From positions 25,265,220 to 25,329,219 of the forward strand of contig JARWKL010000015.1 in assembly GCA_029961685.1 (NCBI GenBank): a stretch of DNA of 64,000 nucleotides, read 5' to 3'. Of this stretch, positions 56,901 through 64,000 are shown piece by piece (position 1 is the first letter of the stretch; each line of letters starts with the position of its first letter). The notes beneath the pieces were generated by a model. It saw nothing but the letters and a program-made list of their open reading frames with translations. It did no database searches and was not told the origin of the DNA. The position numbers were made by a program, and so were the translations under genes. Source of the stretch: Aristolochia californica (Eukaryota; Streptophyta; Magnoliopsida; Piperales; Aristolochiaceae).

Positions 56901-57240
56901 TTTACCATCAACAATTGTAGAGCTGCCCTTGTTTAGTGTAAAAAACAGTACACTTTTTGTAGTTGAGTGAGTAAAAGAGCGAACATATAGAGAACAGAGG
57001 ACAAAAGAAATAATCTCTGAGTAACCAACGACAAGAGAACTCAAATCGACAAGAGAACCTAAAGAGAAGTCAAAAAGACATCAGCGATAGGCAAAAAGAA
57101 ACTGTAACTAATTGATGCTGACGAATTAAATTTCCAAGAAAGATACAAACAACGAGAAAATGTCAAGGTTTTTTTAAAACAAAACGTACGCGCGTCAAGG
57201 TTTTTAAAAAATAAAACATAAGCGCATCTATAATAAGTAT
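53904..57240. other. Upstream region of the J-domain gene, no gene recognised
   Basis: About 3.3 kb with a TA microsatellite (54485-54505), a TATTTATA-like element at 53984-53991 read on the minus strand, a perfect G-box at 54366, and several ACGT cores. Short open frames (for example a Cys-containing one at 55839-56066 on the minus strand) lack family similarity or conserved structure that I can see. Confidence 0.5.
54366..54375. promoter_or_regulatory. Palindromic G-box
   Basis: gacacgtgtc, a perfect CACGTG G-box/ABRE core, lies about 465 bases upstream of the J-domain gene start. G-boxes bind bZIP and bHLH/PIF factors. Its use here is inferred from position only. Confidence 0.35.
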
Positions 57241-57470
57241 ATGTGCATGTGTTTAGCTGGTTTGGCCAAAGAGTTGTGATATATGTTTGAGGTCATAAGA
57301 CCTGCCTAGACCAAAGTATGTCTTTTCTACTGGTTCCATATTCTTTAGTCCCACATTACTTCGCAAATGTGTTCATACAGGCCTGTACATATAGAGCCAA
57401 AGCAAGATGAGTTTTTTTATTAGATCAATCGGACCATTGGGATGGATTAAGATCACAACCATTGGATGGA

Positions 57471-57610
57471 AACGGTTACAGATCTTAACCATCAAAGATA
57501 AAAAAAAAAAAACATTATAGATATGAATCGGCAGATCAAAACGGTTACAGATCTGACAGTCAGATTGAGATCATTGATCTGAATAATCAAACCAATGTGG
57601 TTACAGATCT
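57471..57610 (+). repeat. Three spaced copies of (A)CGGTTACAGATCT in the LTR
   Basis: aacggttacagatct starts at 57471 and 57540, and tgtggttacagatct at 57596. They lie 50-190 bases upstream of the LTR TATA box at 57661, a position suited to enhancer-like U3 repeats. Confidence 0.6.
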
Positions 57611-57868
57611 AGACGGTCAGACCAAAAGGTGTTTTTTTTGTTCAAAAGAGTAAAAAAACTCTATAAATAGAGCTTTAGAATGTTAGAGAGAAAAAGATAA
57701 GAAATCTGAGCTCTAAAAAGCATTCTACAAAGAATAAATTATTCTCTGTGTTCCAGAGAAAAATTCCAGTATTCTTGAAAGAAAAAGCGAAAATATCCAC
57801 CATTCCATCAAGTTCGAGCAGTCAAAAAACTCTTGAAGAAGTTGTGGATCAGCTTAGCACCATGCATG

Positions 57869-58128
57869 TCTAAGAGGGCAGAAAGGTTTGTTGTATCTTG
57901 GGAAGAAATCGTCAGTATCCTATGTACTGTAGGAAGTAAGACATAGAAAGGTTTGTTGTACGGTGAATACATGCCTATGGCTTGGCAAAGGTATTGATTA
58001 ATTATAATTATTTTTTGTCTGATTGATGAAGCGGATCAACAAAAGGTGTGCATCGACACCAGATTTAATTTGGGTTTATTAAAGTATTTATTTTAGTTCT
58101 ATGAGTTTGCATTATATTATTTCCAACA
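57869..58128 (+). repeat. 5' LTR segment shared with the 3' end
   Basis: It aligns with 61138-61391, from tctaagagggca and cttgggaag to gtttgcattatattatttcc then aaca. The copies have drifted and differ by small indels, which shows old age. Confidence 0.8.
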
Positions 58129-58189
58129 TTTTTGAAAGATATTTGAACTTCTAAAATGGGGAAATTAGAAAACTCACTTAACAAAACAC

Positions 58190-59290
58190 TGAAAGCCAAA
58201 CCATTTGATGGAAAAAACTTCAGTATATAGCAAAAACGGATGAAATATGAGTTAACAACTCTAGAGTTGTTCTTTGTAGTTGTAAGTGCCCCACTAGTTA
58301 GTACCCCGAAGACCATGAACCAACAAGATCACATGTTAAACATAAATATGAGAAAGATTATTATTGTTGTCATTGTCTAATCCTTAATGAACTAAGCAAC
58401 AATTTATATGACATGTATTTTGATGCGAAAAGTGCAAAAGGTTTTTGGAAGACTTTAGAGTCAGCAAGACATAGAGTCTAAACAAAAAAAATTCATAGGA
58501 GAATATTTTACTTGTGCGATAACAGATGGCAAATCAGTAATCGATCAAGCACATGAAATTTAAAATATTGTTGCTAAGATTATCACCAAAGGTACTCTTA
58601 TGGATGATAGAAGACAAGCAACTATCCTCATAGTCAGACTTCATGATCTGAAACATAAAAGAGAACTTCCCACATTAGACAAAGTGATGGTATCGATTCA
58701 TATAGAAGAAAAATACATAAACAAAACTAAGAAAAACTTGGGAAACGGATCTAAAGTCAGTGGAAGAGGAAATTTGATAGAATAAAATAAGACTAACTTC
58801 ATAAAGAAGAAACCCAAGAAATTCGTTGGTAAGCCTAAACAGAAAATTGAGAAGGAACAAAACAAGAGGGCATGATATGTCTGTAGAAAATCGGGTCACT
58901 TTGCTAAATAGTATAAACATAAGAAAAATAAAGGGCAATGTGATAGTACGACTCCTCAAGCAAGTAAGATAATCAAAACTAGCTCGGTTGGAACCGATGA
59001 CGGGTTAGTAACAACTAACTTGGAAATAAATCTAACATTTAATCCAACCGATTGGTGGATTGACACAAGAGCAATTGTCCATATTTGTTCTTATATTTCC
59101 TCTTTTTATTCCTACCAGGAGATCAAAGGGAGAACTGTGACAATGAGCAATTCCAGTGTTGCTCAAGTGATAGGTGAATGAGAAATAGAGTTGAAGTTTA
59201 CATTCAGGAACACTCTCACTCTTCACAATGTGCACATGCGAGACGTATGGAAGAATCTTGTTAGCGTTTTCCTTCCAAGTTAGTTGGGCT
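58190..59290 (+). pseudogene. Copia gag and protease remnant
   Basis: GKPFDGKNFS opens the gag. Later come ITDGKSVIDQAHEI, MDDRRQATILIVRLHDLKH and a degraded zinc knuckle with VCRKSGHFAK near 58878. The protease appears as WWIDTRAIVHICS near 59055 (D-T-R/A instead of D-S/T-G-A), followed by LTLHNVHMRDVWKNLVSV. Several stops interrupt it. Confidence 0.78.
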
Positions 59291-61120
59291 ACAAATTAGC
59301 ATTTGAATCAAATAATAATGTAATTACCAAGGGTGGGTCTTTTGTAGGAAAAGGTTATATTTTATATGGTTTATTAAAATTTAATGTAATTTTTGCCAAA
59401 AATATCAATGAGAATAAAGCTTCATCTTATGTCATTCTAGTTGTCTTTTTTTACTTATGGCATAGTACACTGGAATATATAATATGAATATTTAATACCT
59501 AAAAATAACACAGACTTAAAAAATAAGTGTGAGATATGTGTCTTATCTAAACAATTTGAAAAGTCATTTAAGTCAACAAGTAGAAGCTCCGACCTTCCAG
59601 AGCTTATACACACTGAAATTTATGAGATGAGCAGTATTTAGACCAAAGGAGAAAAAATGTATTTTATTACCTTTCTAGATGATATGTCTAAATATTGTTG
59701 TGTTTCTAATTAGGACTAAGGATGAAGCATTAGAAAAAAATTTTAATTTATAAATCAGAAGTAAAAAATCAAATGCAAAAAAAAAAAAAAAAAGACTTAG
59801 GTTAGTCAAAGGAGAAGAATATAATTCTATAGAATTTGGAAAATTTTGTGAGGAACATGGTATCATACATGAGACCATGACTCCTTATTCTCCTTAGTCT
59901 AATGGAGTAGCTAAAAGGAAAAGCAAATATTTTTAGACATGATTAGTTCTATTTTGCCCAGTTATGGTATTCCCAACAATATGTGGGGAAAAACTTTACT
60001 TTTATCTTGTAAAATACTCAATTGTATTCCTTACAATGACACTTAGAAAACACCATATGAGTTATGGTGAGGTAGAAGACCTAGTCTTACATATTTTAAA
60101 GTATGGGGTAGTCTTGTTAAAGCTAAATTTAACTTTAACATGACGAAGCTAAGTCCTTAGACTTACGATGCAACTTTCATAGGATATACAGAAAATAGCA
60201 ATGCATAAAGATTTTTAGTAATACATTCAGATTTACCTGAAATTTTGGTAAATACTATTAAAGAATCCGATGATGTTGTATTTTTTGAAAATGTGTTTCC
60301 TATGAAAGAAAATAAAAAATTAGAAGTAGGAGAGACTTCTAGATATTGTGATGAGGATATTGAATTAGTATCACAAACTGAACTTAGGGGGAGTAAGAGA
60401 CCTAGGATAGAAAATAACCTAGGAGATGATTTTTACACATTCCTCTTAGAGGATGATTCTTTGAATTTTATCGAATCAAGGAAATCTAGTGAAGCATCCA
60501 TGTGGGAGGAAGCAGTTAAAAGTGAAATGGATTCTTACCTCCAGGGTCTAGACCAATTAGATGCAAATAAATTTTCAAAAGGTAACGTAATCCTGATGGG
60601 TTCATAGAAAAATACAAAGCAAGATTAATTGCTAATGGTTTTAGGCAGAGACAAGGGATCAATCTTTTCGATACTTATTCACTAGTCACTAGGATAACTA
60701 CAATCCGAGTGCTTATTGCATTGGCTACATCATATGACCTCGAAATACATCAGATGGATGTTAAAACAACCTTTAGCAAATTAGAGGAAGAAATTTATAT
60801 GAAACAACTAGAGGGTTTTGTAGTTCTTGATCTTGAGAATAAAGTGTGTCAACTAGTCAAATCTTTATATGGCTTAAAACAAGCTCCTAGGCAATGACAT
60901 GAAAATTTTGATAGGGTAATCCTATCATATGGTTTCAAAGAATGTGATTTTGATAAATGTGTATATTATAAAATATATGATAGGTCTTTCATTATGTTAT
61001 GTCTTTATGTTGATGACATCTAGATATTTGGAAATGAAAATATCAAAATATTATAGGTAAAGAAATAATTTAATGATAATTTTGACATGAAAGACCTAGG
61101 GTTAGTAAATATGTGGGCTT
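59290..61120 (+). pseudogene. Copia integrase and reverse transcriptase remnant
   Basis: Integrase pieces include KSFKSTSRSSD and a TPYSP.SNGVAKRK segment near 59880. The RT is better preserved: YKARLIANGFRQRQGI (60612), VLIALATSYDLEIHQMDVKT, EEEIYMKQLEGFV, KSLYGLKQAPRQ and LCLYVDDI near 61000. It ends at FDMKDLG and breaks into LTR sequence. Confidence 0.82.
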
Positions 61121-61137
61121 GCTAACCACTTTCCACG

Positions 61138-61391
61138 TCTAAGAGGGCATAAAGGTTTTGCTGTATCTTGGGAAGAGATCGTCAACATCTTGTGCATTGT
61201 AGGAGGTGAATCTCTTTTGAAGACAGTAAATATACACCTCAGACCTGAGAAAGGGAATATTTGATTATTATTGTTATCTATCTAATTGATGATACATATC
61301 AACAAAAGATATGTAGCAGCACTAGATTTAATTTGGGTTTGTTAAAGTGTTTATTTAAGTTCTGTGAGTTTGCATTATATTATTTCCAACA
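61138..61391 (+). repeat. Partial 3' LTR
   Basis: It matches 57869-58128 and ends tttccaaca. It is joined on its left directly to the RT remnant, so the first part of this LTR is deleted. Confidence 0.75.
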
Positions 61392-61810
61392 GAATAAACA
61401 TGTGGAACAAACATTTCAAAACATGTGACGCATTACAAGGGACCGACAAGGAATCAAAAGCAGGCGATGTATATGCCTCGTTCACTTTGTTGTTTCTAGG
61501 TAAGTAAAAATTGGTATGACCCACCAAAAGGTGCATAACCTTTCTCATGGCATCATGAAGCAATTATGATCAAAAGCTTACAAGACAAAGGAAGAATGAA
61601 GAGAATGAGATGTGCAAGAGAGCTTTGATTGATTGTTTTTAGTTTGATAGTATATACCTTATGTAAATATATATTATACATGTCTAAATACAATTTGGCA
61701 CAACTTAGAAAAGCTCGGATCTGTGATGATCTGATCTAGAGGAAAGTTTTGCCTTCTCAGAGAAGAATTTTGTCTAGGATAAGGTTTGTTCACTGTCCTT
61801 TCTTGTTTCA
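61392..61810. other. Unassigned sequence between retroelements
   Basis: No family recognised. On the minus strand 61375-61563 encodes MLHDAMRKVMHLLVGHTNFY and more, which could be a relict fragment, but no motif supports a name. Confidence 0.4.
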
Positions 61811-62338
61811 TGTTGGTGGGGGAAAAAATTGACCAATATATAATCATGCATGTGTTCTACATCTCAGGCTTGTTGTTTGAGAGTGAGATTGTTGTGTAAA
61901 GGAGTACAACTCTACACTAGTTTAGGCTTGAAAAGATCCTTTACTAATTAGTGGGAAAGAGGCCTCCAAAACTACTATTAGTTGCTTTGGGAGGAATCAA
62001 CTCTAACTTTAATATGGTATTAGAGCAAACCAAAATAATGATTGTGTTCTATATAGCTTTGTGTATATTCTTCATGACCCACATATGCTCTTCATGTTTT
62101 GAGTTAGGTTGTTGGTTTAGGTACGGATATAAGGGGGAGCGTTAGTGGGTAAAAGAGTCTACTAGTTAGTTGTATATGTGCCCCAGAAACTACTCTACCT
62201 AGTTGTTTAGAAGTGACAATTGTTGTGTGTGGGAGAATAGCCCTATATTGATTTGGGTTCAAAAAAATCTCAAGGTAATTAATTAGGAAGAGAAAACATG
62301 ATCTTAAGAATCTTCAATGGATTCTACATCTCCAATAT
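61811..62338 (+). mobile_element. TRIM-like miniature LTR element
   Basis: Two diverged repeats of about 200 bases (about 61811-62020 and 62141-62338) share gttRgtggg, attgttgtgt and an actaatta..ggaaaga-type segment. A primer-binding-like site, tggtattagagca (62025-62037), follows the first repeat and a polypurine tract, aagggggagcg (62131-62141), precedes the second. The interior of about 120 bases cannot code. This is the layout of a terminal-repeat retrotransposon in miniature. The repeat borders are approximate. Confidence 0.6.
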
Positions 62339-62471
62339 ATGGTGTTTTGCTTTGCTCCAACAGATATGAATTAAAAATTCAGTATGTCTCTTGAGGAAGC
62401 TCTCATCATATATGGACTAGAAGTGGCCTACATACCTTTGTGCACTAACTCCATAAGCAAATCACAAAGAA

Positions 62472-62654
62472 TGTTGTTAACTTTCATCGTAAAAAATCCT
62501 CTTTATGTACATTGAATTCACTTTACATTTTACAGATTACAGGATTTATACAAAGTCGATTACATCGATTACAGGATTTCCTCCTGTAATCTCTCAGGAG
62601 GATAAATCAGAGGATCTCCTCCTCTGATTTTTTGGGAGACAACTCATGCCAACA
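62472..62654 (-). repeat. 3' LTR of the minus-strand Copia, with strong hairpins
   Basis: It is bounded by TGTTGG..AACAACA on the minus strand. It contains aatcagagga/tcctctgatt and an acagga/tcctgt pair as short perfect inverted repeats (about 62560-62635), likely folding in the transcript near its 3' end. Confidence 0.65.
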
Positions 62655-62699
62655 GTCTCCCTCAAGTTGGTGCATATAGATCTCTTATGCCAAACTTGT

Positions 62700-63430
62700 C
62701 AAGTGAGTTGTTGAAGTTCTTGCTGCATACTGCTTTTGTAAGTATGTTTGCCAACTAGTCTTCAAATTTAACAAATGGAAATTGAATTATCTTGGCCTCA
62801 AGGTTTTTCTTGATGAAGTGTCGATCTACTTCCACATGTTTAGTCCGATCATGCTGAACTGGATTATGCGAAATATCAATAGCCACTTTGTTATCACAGA
62901 ATAAGTTCATCTCACGGCATAGGGCAAAGCCAATTTTGGTTAATAACCTCTGAAGCTAGAGAAGCTCACAAAGACCCTTAACCATCCCATGAAACTCGGC
63001 TTCAACACTTGATACTGCTACCACCTTTTGCTTCTTACTTCTCCATGTAACTAGATTCCCTCCAAAAAATGTAAAATAACCTATGGTGGATCTTTTATCT
63101 GAAATATTCCCTACCGAGTCAGCATTTGTATAACCTTCAACCCTTAGGTGGTTGTCTCTTGAGAACATAAGTCATTTCCCACGGAGGACTTTAGGTACTG
63201 AAGAATTTGACTCATGCATTTATATGATCTTAACTTGGACAGTGCATGAATTGGCTTACTACACTTATTGCATAGGCGATGTCAGGCCATGTATGGGAGA
63301 GATAAATAAGTTTACCAACCAACTTCTAGTACCTTCCTTTATCTGTTGGGACGTGGTTTGGGTATTCTCCAAGCTTATGATTTTGGATTATTAGGGTATC
63401 TACAGGCTTACACTCCAATAGTCTAACTTT
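62700..63430 (-). pseudogene. Copia RNase H remnant
   Basis: Minus-strand peptides VGKLIYLSHTWPDIAYAISV and VSQFMHCPS, then LRVEGYTNADSVGNISDKRS, TIGYFTFFGGNLVTWRSKKQ and AVSSVEAEFHGMVKGLCELL, define the RNase H domain with its ADxxGN and SSxEAE blocks. Toward the LTR, FYFVKNFVEYHEIQ-like and DRHFIKKNLEAKIIQ-like pieces are in broken frames. Confidence 0.82.
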
Positions 63431-63433
63431 AAA

Positions 63434-64000
63434 TTATAAATCTAGGATATATTTTTGTTGGGAAAGGAATATGTCTTGCTTATATCTAGCAACTTCAATT
63501 CCTAAAAAATATTTGAGTCCTCCCAGATTTTTCATCTCAAATTTTGTTGCCAGTTGCTTTTGAAGTCTTACTATTTCTTCTTGATCATCTCCTGTAAAGA
63601 TCATATCATCTATATAAATTATCAAATTTGTTACCTTATCTCCTTGATGCTTTAAGAAAAGTGTATGATCGGAGTTACTTAGTTGAAAACCATATTTCCT
63701 CATTGCCAAGCTCAGTCACCTAAACCACCCTCTAGAAGATTTCTTCAAGACATGCAATGTTTGTTGTAGCTTGCACACCACCCTCACTTCCGAATTTGCT
63801 ATATATCCCGGAGGAATATCCATGTAGATTTTTTCTTTAAGATCTCCATGGAGAAAAATATTTTTAACGTCAAGTTGGTGTAATAGTCAATCAAGGTTAG
63901 CTACAAGAGATAGCAACACCCTAACAGTACTTAATTTGGCCACTTGTGAGAATGTCTCCTGATAGTCTACGCCATATGTCTACGTTATTATTTTACTACT
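63434..64000 (-). pseudogene. Copia reverse transcriptase, partial
   Basis: From the window edge leftward on the minus strand: DYQETFSQVAKLSTVRVLLS, HQLDVKNIFLHGDLKEKIYM, DIPPGYIANSEVRVVCKLQQ, then MRKYGFQLSNSDHTLFLKH, VTNLIIYIDDMIFTGDD (catalytic YIDD) and LGGLKYFLGIEVARYKQDIF. Stops near 63718 and 63884 break the frame. The N-terminal part is outside the window. Confidence 0.87.

Larger units (their letters stand above)
57243..61391 (+). mobile_element. Decayed Ty1/Copia element with deleted RNase H
   Basis: A long 5' LTR region runs to 58128, with a TATA box (ctataaatag, 57661). Its last part (57869-58128) recurs at 61138-61391, and both copies end tttccaaca. Between them are gag, protease, integrase and reverse transcriptase in Copia order, full of stops. 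The coding part stops within the RT C-terminal region at about 61120 and joins straight into the middle of an LTR: RNase H, PPT and most of the 3' LTR are missing. The left boundary is approximate. Confidence 0.8.
62472..64000 (-). mobile_element. Ty1/Copia element, 3' half, runs off the window
   Basis: On the minus strand the order is RT, RNase H, polypurine tract (62655-62670, ccaacttgagggagac) and a 3' LTR that begins tgttggcatg at 62654 and ends near 62472 (..ttaacaaca). The LTR is about 183 bases with a tataaatcc motif. The 5' part lies beyond 64000. Frames are interrupted, but less decayed than in neighbouring elements. Confidence 0.85.

Noticed and set aside
1..64000. CRISPR array, rRNA, operon or biosynthetic gene cluster
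   Set aside because: No regular direct-repeat array, no ribosomal RNA sequence and no set of functionally linked genes was found. The gene structures are clearly nuclear plant.

Overview
The window is nuclear DNA of a flowering plant, most likely a eudicot. The genes have many introns with GT..AG borders, and the proteins are plant-specific families: a CBL-interacting kinase with a NAF motif, chloroplast IF-2, and an auxilin-like J-domain protein. The intergenic DNA is AT-rich and full of decayed Ty1/Copia elements, LINEs and small DNA transposons. The species cannot be named from the sequence alone.

Five host genes can be assembled exon by exon. From left to right they are: the 3' part of RNA polymerase II subunit RPB11 (+, 1774-2970, 5' exon outside the window); a complete 14-exon CIPK23-type kinase (+, 5536-21764, 445 aa); chloroplast translation initiation factor IF-2 (-, 22775-27496, 12 coding exons, 1006 aa); an ILP1/NIPA-type C3HC zinc-finger protein (+, 30234-37450, 7 exons, 973 aa); and an auxilin-like J-domain protein (-, 50837-53903, 7 exons, 470 aa). 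CIPK23 and IF-2 converge. IF-2 and ILP1 diverge from a 1.8 kb AT-rich intergenic region. The genes do unrelated jobs (transcription, potassium/nitrate signalling, plastid translation, a nuclear zinc-finger protein, clathrin uncoating or chloroplast movement), so this is a syntenic block and not a pathway.

CIPK23 is stretched to 16 kb by two insertions: an antisense LINE in intron 2, with perfect 16-bp target duplications, and a sense-oriented Copia element in intron 12. A short 3' fragment of the same LINE family sits in an ILP1 intron. Several very small poly(T) insertions with 10-16 bp direct repeats look like extreme 5' truncations of the same process.

From 39.7 to 49.4 kb there is a transposon cluster: two similar DNA elements in inverted orientation (a potential 3 kb hairpin), hAT-like elements rich in CGAGCTCG motifs with 8-bp target duplications, a miniature rearranged Copia with about 100-bp LTRs and an inverted reverse-transcriptase segment, and a SIRE-like Copia remnant. 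From 57.2 to 64 kb lie a decayed Copia, a TRIM-like miniature LTR element, and the 3' half of another Copia on the minus strand. I found no CRISPR array, rRNA or convincing tRNA, and no gene cluster that suggests an undescribed biochemical system. The unusual content is structural and comes from transposons.
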